This document shows, piece after piece, positions 1 through 6,999 of a DNA stretch of 8,826 nt (position 1 is its first letter; each line of letters starts with the position of its first letter). The notes under the pieces were generated by a model. It was not told the DNA's origin, did not search any database, and worked only from the letters and a program-made list of their open reading frames with translations. Location of the stretch: assembly GCA_044868295.1 (NCBI GenBank), contig JBIOWF010000051.1:1-8826 (forward strand). The letters are read 5' to 3'. This stretch comes from JBIOWF01 sp044868295 (GTDB lineage Bacteria; Actinomycetota; Actinomycetes; Streptosporangiales; Streptosporangiaceae). The position numbers and the translations under genes were made by a program.

Positions 1-307
1 CGGCTGGACCGGCGGGTCCACCTGGAGAGGGCACTCGGAACGCCATGGTGTCGCCTTCCGGGGTTGTCGGGTCGCTTGAGGGCACCGCTATGCCTCCGCG
101 TCAGCCGGTCGCCCACCCGCCGCACTCACACCGGATTCCGGCGTGTGGCAGACGTCGGGTGCGCTCCCTGATCCCTGTCCACGCCCGGCCGGGCGTGGAT
201 CACCCTCTACTCGGCCGATTATCCCGGCCGAATCGATCGTCGCCAACGCCGCGGCCCCTGACTGCGAACGATTACCGGTTCGTACCGTGCGCAAGCCCTG
301 GACGATC
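1..307. other. Non-coding or unassigned left edge
   Basis: No convincing gene is seen. The open frames here are arginine- or proline-rich, lack consistent G/C third positions, and the longer ones run through the terminator at 308-343. The stretch is rich in small inverted repeats: TGGACC/GGTCCA at 5-10/15-20 with a 4-nt loop, an imperfect hairpin around 127-147, a perfect palindrome at 178-199, and CGGCCG twice at 212-217 and 225-230. A minus-strand ATG at 46-44 has GGAAGG seven bases before it and could start a gene running off the left edge, but only about 15 codons are visible and their composition is poor. In related genomes purL is often followed by other purine genes; nothing here shows that. 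Confidence 0.5.
178..199. repeat. Perfect 22-bp palindrome
   Basis: The two 11-bp halves are exact reverse complements with no spacer (left half TCCACGCCCGG). It lies about 110 bp beyond the purL terminator. It could be an operator for an unseen gene on the left or a cruciform-prone site. With no loop it is a poor transcription terminator. Confidence 0.6.
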
Positions 308-343
308 GAAAGGCCCTGCCACGGACGGCGGGCAGGGCCTTTC
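308..343 (-). terminator. Intrinsic terminator after purL (possibly bidirectional)
   Basis: A 13-bp perfect stem (308-320 with 331-343, arm GAAAGGCCCTGCC) encloses a 10-nt loop. It begins 36 nt past the purL stop codon in the direction of purL transcription. The arm ends in TTTC rather than a long T-run, which is common in high-GC actinobacteria. The stem is symmetric, so it could also stop transcription coming from the left. Confidence 0.8.
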
Positions 344-379
344 AAAAACACGCGACGCAAAAGGCCGCCAATTATGGAT

Positions 380-2631
<2,252 letters not shown>

Positions 2632-2635
<4 letters not shown>

Positions 2636-3315
2636 GCGTTCACCAGCTTCTTGAGGATGGAGGTGAAGAAACCACGGCCGTCGACGCTCGGGGCGCCGGT
2701 CAGGTCCTCGACCGCGTGCTCGGGGTGCGGCATGAGGCCGACGATGTTGCCCGCCTCGTTGGTGATCCCCGCGATGTCGTTGAGTGAGCCGTTCGGGTTG
2801 CCGCCGAGATAGCGGAAGACCACCCGGCCGTCGCCTTCCAGCGCGGCGATGGTGTCGGCGTCCGCGACGTACCGGCCCTCGCCGTGCTTGATCGGCAGGA
2901 CGATCTCCTGGCCCTGCTCGAAGTCGCCCGTCCAGGCGGTGTCCGTGCTCTCGACGCGGATGCCCTGGTCGCGGCAGATGTAGTGCAGCCCCTGGTTCCG
3001 GGTGAGGGCGCCCGGCAGCAGGTGGGCCTCACACAGGACCTGGAAGCCGTTGCAGGTGCCGAGCACCGGCAGGCCGCCGCGCGCGGCCGGGACGAGCTCC
3101 GTCATCAGCGGGGAGAAGCGGGCGATGGCCCCGCAGCGCAGGTAGTCGCCATAGGCGAACCCGCCGGGGAGGAAGACCGCGTCCACCCCCTTGAGGTCGT
3201 GGTCTCCGTGCCACAAAGGCACCGCTTCCGCGCCCGCCAGCCGTACGGCTCGCGCGGCGTCCTGGTCGTCGAGTGTTCCGGGAAAGGTGACGACGCCCAC
3301 CCGGGCAGCGCTCAT
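2632..3315 (-). CDS. purQ: Phosphoribosylformylglycinamidine synthase subunit PurQ (glutaminase)
   Basis: This class I glutamine amidotransferase hydrolyses glutamine and passes ammonia to PurL. The protein is 227 residues, normal for the family. The nucleophile is Cys88 in LGTCNGFQ, and the rest of the catalytic triad is His197 and Glu199 in PHPEHA. The N-terminal VGVVTFPG and the PGGFAYGDYLRCGAI segment (50-64) are typical of PurQ. The ATG at 3315 is chosen because AGGAG lies 6 nt upstream and the family start motif follows at once. It overlaps purL by 4 nt. In most actinobacteria purS directly precedes purQ; here a mobile-element remnant and an ATPase gene intervene, so purQL must rely on read-through from purS or on a promoter inside the remnant. 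I see no clear promoter there. Confidence 0.97.
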
Positions 3316-3321
3316 CGAAAA

Positions 3322-3326
3322 CTCCT
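3322..3326 (-). promoter_or_regulatory. purQ ribosome binding site
   Basis: AGGAG on the minus strand lies 6 nt before the purQ ATG and fixes the start. The base of the IS-like hairpin at 3335-3354 is only 8 nt further upstream, so RNA folding in this leader could affect ribosome access. Confidence 0.8.
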
Positions 3327-3373
3327 ATGGAGATCCCGGGCTTCAGCCCTGGGGAGGAAACTGGAGCGCAGGA

Positions 3374-3422
3374 GGGCCATTAAGGCCCGAGCGGTGTGGT
3401 GTTCGTGATGTTTCCGCATCAC
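3374..3422. repeat. Two short hairpins between the IS-like right ends
   Basis: GGGCC-ATTAA-GGCCC (3374-3388) and GTGATG-TTTCCG-CATCAC (3405-3422) are perfect 5-bp and 6-bp stems. On the minus strand they sit in the presumptive purQ leader upstream of hairpin A. They may be transposon-end structures or leader folds; no function is shown. Confidence 0.45.
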
Positions 3423-3464
3423 ACGGGCCCCTTCGTTGGTATGGTGCGTGGGTTCGGACGGGCC

Positions 3465-3643
3465 GGTGAAACCCAAGCTGGCCTGTCCGGGCCTACCGCC
3501 GGGCTGGCGGAATGTGAAGCCTGTGGAGGCCACGTAAGACCGGTCGCACGCCTTCGGGTGCGCGTGGGCTGTCGCCGGTGAAGCAGGAAGATCCAACCCG
3601 TGAGGGTGGGAATCCCCCGCCTTTAGGCGTGGGGAGGAAGTCA
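3465..3643 (+). pseudogene. Remnant of the TnpB C-terminal tail
   Basis: In one frame, 3465-3542 reads GETQAGLSGPTAGLAE followed by CEACGGHVRP. This resembles the variable C-terminal tail of actinobacterial TnpB proteins (RuvC-like RNA-guided nucleases of IS200/IS605 elements). The following tail, KQEDPTREGGNPPPL and onward from 3578, lies in a different frame, which suggests a frameshift between 3543 and 3578. That second frame closes upstream at a TGA at 3515. The RuvC catalytic region and zinc finger are absent, so no protein is expected. The DNA may have been retained for its RNA rather than as coding sequence. Identification rests on remembered family resemblance, not a search. Confidence 0.5.
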
Positions 3644-3644
3644 A
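3500..3644 (+). ncRNA. Omega-RNA-like scaffold remnant
   Basis: In TnpB systems the guide RNA scaffold overlaps the 3' end of tnpB and the transposon right end, and the guide is the flanking DNA. Here 3500-3644 has successive stem-loops: CGCAC/GTGCG at 3545-3549/3558-3562, a short ACCC/GGGT pair at 3597-3600/3604-3607, and the terminal hairpin at 3614-3634, ending in TCAA. If still transcribed, its guide would begin at 3645 with GACATGTCCTCCAAGG. Whether any RNA is made is unknown. The 5' limit is arbitrary. Confidence 0.4.
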
Positions 3645-3674
3645 GACATGTCCTCCAAGGCACAGCACGCGCAC

Positions 3675-3700
3675 ACCACCGCCTCTTGGCAGGCGGTGGT
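3675..3700 (-). terminator. Hairpin downstream of the RsbW-like gene
   Basis: A perfect 10-bp inverted repeat (ACCACCGCCT at 3675-3684, AGGCGGTGGT at 3691-3700) has a 6-nt loop, and two further pairs can form beyond one mismatch. It lies 63 nt past the stop of the ATPase gene on the minus strand, so it is well placed as its terminator. There is no T-run, as is frequent in actinobacteria. If it works, purQL is transcriptionally separated from purS. Confidence 0.5.
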
Positions 3701-3763
3701 CTGTGGCGGTATGTCTCAGGTTATCGGATCGGCCAAACGCCGCACGCGACGGGCGGATGCTGA

Positions 3764-4213
3764 TCAAACAGCGGCCAGCTGGCGGTCGAGGGTCAGGGTG
3801 TGGGCGATCGCGTCCTCGTCCCAGTCGAGCTCCTTGCTGAGCCGGACGGTGGTGCCCCGGCCGGGCGTGATGTCGAACGAGATCTCGTCCACGACCGCCC
3901 GCATGATCAGGATGCCGCGGCCGTTCTCGACGTCGCCTGGCGGGTATTGCCGCGGAATGGTGTCCAGCCCCTCGCCGCGATCGACGACGCGCAGCTCGCA
4001 GCGGCCCTCGCCGATGCTGGCCAGCACGTGGTAGCGGTTGGCGGGGCCGCCGTGCCGTACCGCGTTGGCGCAGGCCTCGGAAGCGGCGAGGAGGATGTCG
4101 GAGACGCAGTCCTCGGTGACGCCCAGCGAGCGGAGGGCATCCCCCAGCACGCGGCGCACCATCGGGATGCCGATCGCATCCCGTGGCAGGGCCAACGAGA
4201 ACTCAATATCCAC
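3764..4213 (-). CDS. RsbW/SpoIIAB-like ATP-binding anti-sigma regulatory protein
   Basis: This is a 149-residue stand-alone GHKL ATPase domain of the HATPase_c_2 (RsbW) type. Such proteins bind sigma factors or phosphorylate anti-anti-sigma (STAS) partners in the cytoplasm. The N box is AASEACANAVRHG (43-55), with the Mg-binding Asn50 and the Glu46 typical of the protein-kinase members. The G1 box is VVDRGEGLD (75-83). The G2 box is NGRGILIM (96-103), and GRGTTVRL (117-124) closes the fold. No membrane segment, sensor or phosphatase domain is fused. The start is a GTG at 4213 behind GGAGGGG with a 4-nt gap. It lies 172 bp after purS on the same strand, with a long inverted repeat between them. 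No sigma factor or STAS partner is in the window, so its target is unknown. Composition matches its neighbours. Confidence 0.85.
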   Translation of the reverse strand: MDIEFSLALPRDAIGIPMVRRVLGDALRSLGVTEDCVSDILLAASEACANAVRHGGPANRYHVLASIGEGRCELRVVDRGEGLDTIPRQYPPGDVENGRGILIMRAVVDEISFDITPGRGTTVRLSKELDWDEDAIAHTLTLDRQLAAV

Positions 4214-4311
4214 CGGACCCCTCCCCGGCTTTGAAGGTCACCAAGGAAGGCTTCCCCGAGTAATGAGGCCTAACCGCAAAATCACGTGCTTGTTATTTAG
4301 TGTTGGTCGCT

Positions 4312-4342
4312 AGGTAACATTCCGGCTGGCCCGATGTAACCT
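4312..4342. promoter_or_regulatory. Candidate operator AGGTAACAT-N13-ATGTAACCT
   Basis: Nine-bp perfect inverted arms lie at 4312-4320 and 4334-4342, about 100 bp upstream of the ATPase gene start. GTAAC recurs at an exact 22-bp step (4314 and 4336), two helical turns, as expected for a dimeric regulator on one DNA face. A second pair, CCGCAAA at 4274-4280 and TTTGCGG at 4342-4348, partly overlaps it. The GTnAC elements recall GlnR a-sites, but the intervening b-site is absent. It could also fold as an RNA hairpin. Confidence 0.45.
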
Positions 4343-4370
4343 TTGCGGAGTTTTGTCCGGTTGGATCGGC

Positions 4371-4389
4371 GTAAAATGTGCTGTTTTAC
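4371..4389 (-). terminator. A/T hairpin over the purS stop codon
   Basis: GTAAAA (4371-4376) and TTTTAC (4384-4389) form a 6-bp stem with a 7-nt loop, including the purS stop codon. The stem is weak and A/T-rich in a G/C-rich genome. It may be a weak terminator or an mRNA-end structure rather than an efficient stop. Confidence 0.3.
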
Positions 4390-4631
4390 TCCTCGATGTG
4401 GATGGTGAAGTCCTCGATCACCGTGTTGGCGAGGAGGGTTTCGGCCATCTTTCGGACATCCTCAAGTGCCGCCTCGTCGGCAGGGCCGTCGAGCTCCACC
4501 TCGAAGCGCTTGCCCTGCCGTACGTCGGAGACCCCGGAGAAGCCGAGCCGGGGGAGCGCACGGGCGATGGCCTGGCCTTGCGGGTCGAGAATCTCCGGCT
4601 TGAGCATGACATCGACGATCACGCGCGCCAC
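4386..4631 (-). CDS. purS: Phosphoribosylformylglycinamidine synthase subunit PurS
   Basis: PurS is the small structural subunit that bridges PurQ and PurL in the FGAM synthase complex and is thought to help ammonia transfer. The protein is 81 residues, the usual size. It carries the family hallmarks: an N-terminal strand ARVIVDVMLKPEILDPQG, then ALPRLGFSGVSDVRQGKRFEVE and the final VIEDFTIHIEE. GTG at 4631 is the start because a perfect AGGAGG lies 5 nt upstream and the family N-terminus begins exactly there; an in-frame ATG at 4769 would add 46 unrelated residues. A TAGGCT -10 hexamer is placed for a leader of about 30 nt. Unusually, purQ is not the next gene. Confidence 0.95.
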   Translation of the reverse strand: MARVIVDVMLKPEILDPQGQAIARALPRLGFSGVSDVRQGKRFEVELDGPADEAALEDVRKMAETLLANTVIEDFTIHIEE

Positions 4632-4636
4632 GTGTT

Positions 4637-4642
4637 CCTCCT
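4637..4642 (-). promoter_or_regulatory. purS ribosome binding site
   Basis: AGGAGG on the minus strand with a 5-nt gap to GTG. It decides the start in favour of 4631 over the upstream in-frame ATG at 4769. Confidence 0.85.
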
Positions 4643-4669
4643 GGTAGATGTTGCGGGGTGCGGCCACCC

Positions 4670-4675
4670 AGCCTA
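4670..4675 (-). promoter_or_regulatory. Predicted -10 element of the purS promoter
   Basis: TAGGCT on the minus strand matches the actinobacterial housekeeping -10 pattern TAnnnT. Transcription would start near 4663, giving a leader of about 32 nt. No good -35 is visible at 16-19 nt spacing. The palindrome at 4699-4715 sits at roughly -36 to -52, where an activator or repressor could act. Confidence 0.5.
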
Positions 4676-4696
4676 GCGGCCGGGCCGGCGGCCGAA

Positions 4697-4717
4697 TCGT
4701 CCACAACCTGTGGACAG
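4697..4717. promoter_or_regulatory. Facing pair of DnaA-box-like 9-mers
   Basis: On the plus strand TCGTCCACA (4697-4705) is one mismatch from the actinobacterial DnaA box TTGTCCACA. On the minus strand CTGTCCACA (4717-4709) fits the (T/C)TGTCCACA form known from Streptomyces. Together they form a perfect 17-bp inverted repeat (GTCCACA-ACC-TGTGGAC, 4699-4715) just upstream of the purS -10. It could be a DnaA target or simply the operator of another dimeric regulator. Confidence 0.4.
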
Positions 4718-4760
4718 CCCGCCGGGTGTGCACGGGCGGCTCTTCGGGAACGGGGAGGGA

Positions 4761-4769
4761 TGTGGACAT
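4761..4769 (-). promoter_or_regulatory. Third DnaA-box-like 9-mer
   Basis: On the minus strand it reads ATGTCCACA, one mismatch from TTGTCCACA. It lies 44 bp from the facing pair and is centred in a near-palindrome, GATGT-GG-ACATC (4759-4770). Confidence 0.3.
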
Positions 4770-4794
4770 CGAGGTTCGGTCTTGCGCATCCGGG

Positions 4795-4810
4795 TGTGAA
4801 CTCTGTCACG
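4795..4810. promoter_or_regulatory. Crp/GlxR-type binding site
   Basis: TGTGAACTCTGTCACG has the TGTGA-N6-TCAC layout of cyclic-AMP receptor proteins. It also fits the Streptomyces Crp pattern GTG-N6-GNCAC. It is 113 bp upstream of the E1alpha start codon and about 130 bp upstream of the likely purS transcription start, so the dehydrogenase operon is the likelier target. This is a sequence match only. Confidence 0.5.
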
Positions 4811-4815
4811 ATGTC

Positions 4816-4848
4816 CGCATATGCGAGAGGTCTCACACCATAGAGACC
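4816..4848. promoter_or_regulatory. Palindrome and inverted repeat upstream of the E1alpha gene
   Basis: CGCATATGCG (4816-4825) is a perfect 10-bp palindrome. It is followed 3 bp later by GGTCTC-N8-GAGACC (4829-4848). Both lie between the Crp-type site and the E1alpha RBS, where the promoter should be, so they may be repressor sites or leader structure. I could not assign a confident -35/-10 pair for this operon. Confidence 0.4.
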
Positions 4849-4911
4849 GGTCGCGTGAAGATCTGGCCCTGCGACGGTGGCGATCCCACTCGTGGAGGGC
4901 CCCAGACGCAC

Positions 4912-4916
4912 AGGAG
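4912..4916 (+). promoter_or_regulatory. E1alpha ribosome binding site
   Basis: AGGAG with a 6-nt gap to GTG at 4923. It supports this start over the in-frame ATG at 4821, which has no SD and lies inside the palindrome at 4816-4825. Confidence 0.75.
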
Positions 4917-4922
4917 CGGCAC

Positions 4923-6014
4923 GTGACAGCCGACGCCCCTCGTGGTGCCGACGCACCCCCGGAGCTCGTCCAACTGCTCACCCCCGAAGGCGAGCGGGTC
5001 GAGCACCCCGACTACGACATCGAGCTGACCGCCGAAGAGGTGCGCTCGCTCTACCGGGACCTCGTCCTGGTCCGGCGCATCGACCTGGAGGCCGTGGCCC
5101 TGCAACGGCAGGGCGAGCTCGGCATCTGGGCCTCACTGCTCGGGCAGGAGGCCGCGCAGATCGGTTCCGGTCGCGCGCTGACCGACGCCGACATGGCGTT
5201 CCCCACCTATCGCGAGCACGGCGTCGCCTGGTGCCGCGACGTCGATCCGGTCAACCTGCTCGGCCTCTTCCGAGGGGTCAACCACGGTGGGTGGGACCCC
5301 TACGAGCACAACTTCCACCTGTACACGATCGTCATCGGGTCCCAGACGCTGCACGCCGTCGGGTACGCGATGGGCATTCAGCGCGACGGCGCGGAAGCCG
5401 CCTCGATCGTCTACTTCGGGGACGGCGCCACCTCGCAGGGCGACGTGAACGAGTCCTTCATCTGGGCGTCGGTGTTCAACGCCCCCGTGGTGTTCTTCTG
5501 CCAGAACAACCAGTGGGCCATCTCGGAGCCACTGGAGAAGCAGTCGCGCATCCCGCTCTACAAGCGGGCCTCCGGCTTCGGCTTCCCCGGGGTCCGGGTG
5601 GACGGCAACGACGTCTTCGCCTGCCTCGCCGTGACCCGCAAGGCCCTGGCCGCCGCCCGCAGCGGCCAGGGGCCGACGCTGATCGAGGCGTTCACGTACC
5701 GGATGGGCGCGCACACCACCTCCGACGACCCGACCCGCTACCGCGTCGCGGGCGAGCTGGAGGCCTGGAAGCTCAAAGACCCCATCGAGCGCGTCAAGGC
5801 GTACCTGTTCAAGAACCAGCTCGCCGACCAGGATTTCTTCGACAAGCTGGAGGCGGAGGCCGACGCGCTGGGCAAGGACGTGCGAAGGCGCTGTCTCGAA
5901 CTGCCCGACCCCGACCCCACGGCGATCTTCGAACACGTGTACGCGGGCCCGCATGCCCTGCTGGCCGAGGAACGCGAGCAGTACACCGCCTACCTCGCGG
6001 GGTTCGAGCGATGA
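4923..6014 (+). CDS. pdhA: 2-oxo-acid dehydrogenase E1 component, alpha subunit (pyruvate/branched-chain type)
   Basis: This is the alpha chain of the thiamine-diphosphate E1 decarboxylase, which with E1beta decarboxylates a 2-oxo acid and acylates the E2 lipoyl group. The protein is 363 residues from the GTG start. The ThDP/Mg motif begins GDGATSQGDVNE (166-177) and ends CQNNQWAIS (193-201). GQEAAQIGSG (74-83), FPTYREHG (93-100) and the active-site loop YRMGAHTTSDDPTRYR (259-274, with His264) are typical of heterodimeric E1. The sequence closely recalls Streptomyces proteins named both PdhA and BkdA, and the TSDDPTRYR loop occurs in both classes, so the substrate (pyruvate or branched-chain 2-oxo acids) cannot be fixed from sequence. 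The stop overlaps the E1beta start as ATGA. Confidence 0.9.
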   Translation: MTADAPRGADAPPELVQLLTPEGERVEHPDYDIELTAEEVRSLYRDLVLVRRIDLEAVALQRQGELGIWASLLGQEAAQIGSGRALTDADMAFPTYREHGVAWCRDVDPVNLLGLFRGVNHGGWDPYEHNFHLYTIVIGSQTLHAVGYAMGIQRDGAEAASIVYFGDGATSQGDVNESFIWASVFNAPVVFFCQNNQWAISEPLEKQSRIPLYKRASGFGFPGVRVDGNDVFACLAVTRKALAAARSGQGPTLIEAFTYRMGAHTTSDDPTRYRVAGELEAWKLKDPIERVKAYLFKNQLADQDFFDKLEAEADALGKDVRRRCLELPDPDPTAIFEHVYAGPHALLAEEREQYTAYLAGFER

Positions 6015-6985
6015 CGACACTGACCCTGGCGAAGGCGATCAACGAAGGACTGCGCCGGTCCATGGAGGACGACTCCAAGGTCCTCGTGATGGGAGAGGAC
6101 GTCGGCAAGCTCGGCGGCGTCTTCCGGGTGACCGACGGCCTGCAGAAGGACTTCGGCGAGGATCGGGTGATCGACACGCCGCTGGCGGAGTCGGGCATCG
6201 TCGGCACCGCGATCGGGCTGGCCCTGCGCGGCTACCGGCCGGTGTGCGAGATCCAGTTCGACGGCTTCGTGTTCCCCGCGGCCGATCAGATCATCACACA
6301 GCTCGCCAAGATGCCGCTCCGGTCACTCGGCAAGCTCAAGCTGCCCGTCGTCGTCCGGATCCCCTTCGGAGGCGGGATCGGCGCCGTGGAGCACCACTCC
6401 GAGTCACCCGAGGCGTATTTCACGCACACCGCCGGGCTGCGCGTGGTCGCGTGCTCCAATCCCGCCGACGCGTACACGATGATCCAGGAGGCCGTCCGCT
6501 GCGACGACCCGATCATCTTCTTCGAGCCCAAGCGCCGCTACTGGGACAAGGCCGAGGTCGACCTCGCGGCGCCCGGCGTGGCACTGGACCGCGCCCGCGT
6601 CGTACGGCCGGGCACCGACGTGACGCTGATCGCCTACGGGCCGATGGTCAAAACCTGCCTGGAGGCGGCGACCGCCGCCGAAGAGGACGGCCACAGCCTG
6701 GAGGTCATCGACCTGCGCTCGCTCAACCCGCTCGACATGGGCGTGGTGGCGGATTCGGTGAAGCGGACGGGCAGGTGCCTGGTCGTGCACGAGGCGCCGG
6801 TCTTCACCGGGTTCGGCGCCGAGGTGGCGGCCCGGATCGGCGAGCACTGCTTCTACCATCTCGAATGCCCCGTGCTGCGGGTCGGCGGATTCTCCACGCC
6901 CTATCCGCCGTCCCGGCTGGAGGAGCACTACCTGCCCGACCTCGACCGAGTGCTGGACGCGGTGGACCGCGCCTTCGCCTACTGA
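6011..6985 (+). CDS. pdhB: 2-oxo-acid dehydrogenase E1 component, beta subunit
   Basis: This 324-residue transketolase-like beta chain of E1 completes the ThDP site at the alpha/beta interface. Visible marks are MGEDVGKLGGVFRVT (27-41), the ThDP-activating Glu60 in PLAESGIVG, the EIQFDGFVFPAADQI segment (80-94) and His128-His129 in VEHHSES. The C-terminal domain has VIDLRSLNPLD and the end GGFSTPYPPS-RLEEHYLPD typical of PdhB/BkdB. The ATG overlaps the E1alpha stop, implying translational coupling and equal synthesis of the two chains; the SD is weak, as expected for a coupled gene. E2 follows in the same operon. As with E1alpha, pyruvate versus branched-chain specificity is unresolved. No damage is seen. 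Confidence 0.92.
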   Translation: MTTLTLAKAINEGLRRSMEDDSKVLVMGEDVGKLGGVFRVTDGLQKDFGEDRVIDTPLAESGIVGTAIGLALRGYRPVCEIQFDGFVFPAADQIITQLAKMPLRSLGKLKLPVVVRIPFGGGIGAVEHHSESPEAYFTHTAGLRVVACSNPADAYTMIQEAVRCDDPIIFFEPKRRYWDKAEVDLAAPGVALDRARVVRPGTDVTLIAYGPMVKTCLEAATAAEEDGHSLEVIDLRSLNPLDMGVVADSVKRTGRCLVVHEAPVFTGFGAEVAARIGEHCFYHLECPVLRVGGFSTPYPPSRLEEHYLPDLDRVLDAVDRAFAY

Positions 6986-6999
6986 AAGGGAGGATTCTC

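Larger units (their letters stand above)
3334..3644 (+). mobile_element. Decayed IS200/IS605-type right end (TnpB tail and right-end hairpins)
   Basis: Two hairpins with the same layout lie 278 bp apart in the same orientation. Hairpin A is CCC-GGGC-TTCA-GCCC-T-GGGG-AGGAA (3335-3359) and hairpin B is CCCC-CGCC-TTTA-GGCG-T-GGGG-AGGAA (3614-3638). Both have a 4-nt loop, the same single bulged T and the same AGGAA tail. B continues to TCAA at 3641-3644, the right cleavage tetranucleotide known for IS608-type elements. Between them is a TnpB C-terminal-like tail. The overall form matches what I recall of right ends of actinobacterial IS605 elements that encode omega RNA. No tnpA and no intact tnpB is present. 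The left boundary is uncertain, and A may belong to an older, separate insertion. Confidence 0.65.

Noticed and set aside
44..46. Minus-strand ATG with GGAAGG upstream as the start of a gene leaving the window
   Set aside because: Only about 15 codons are visible and half have A/T third positions, so there is no basis for calling a gene.
3312..3767. Minus-strand 151-codon frame between the ATPase gene and purQ
   Set aside because: It spans the IS-like hairpins and has no SD or recognisable motif; it is read backwards through the TnpB remnant.
4314..4340. GlnR box
   Set aside because: The two GTAAC elements have the right 22-bp step, but the required intermediate GaAAC-like site is GCTGG, so the match is incomplete.
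4632..4769. N-terminal extension of PurS from an ATG at 4769
   Set aside because: It would add 46 residues foreign to the family and pass through the promoter and palindrome; the GTG at 4631 has a perfect SD.
4697..4769. Replication origin based on the DnaA-box-like 9-mers
   Set aside because: Only three imperfect boxes, no A/T-rich unwinding region, and no dnaA, dnaN or plasmid rep gene nearby.
4821..4922. N-terminal extension of E1alpha from an ATG at 4821
   Set aside because: That ATG lies inside a palindrome without an SD, while the GTG at 4923 has AGGAG at the right distance.
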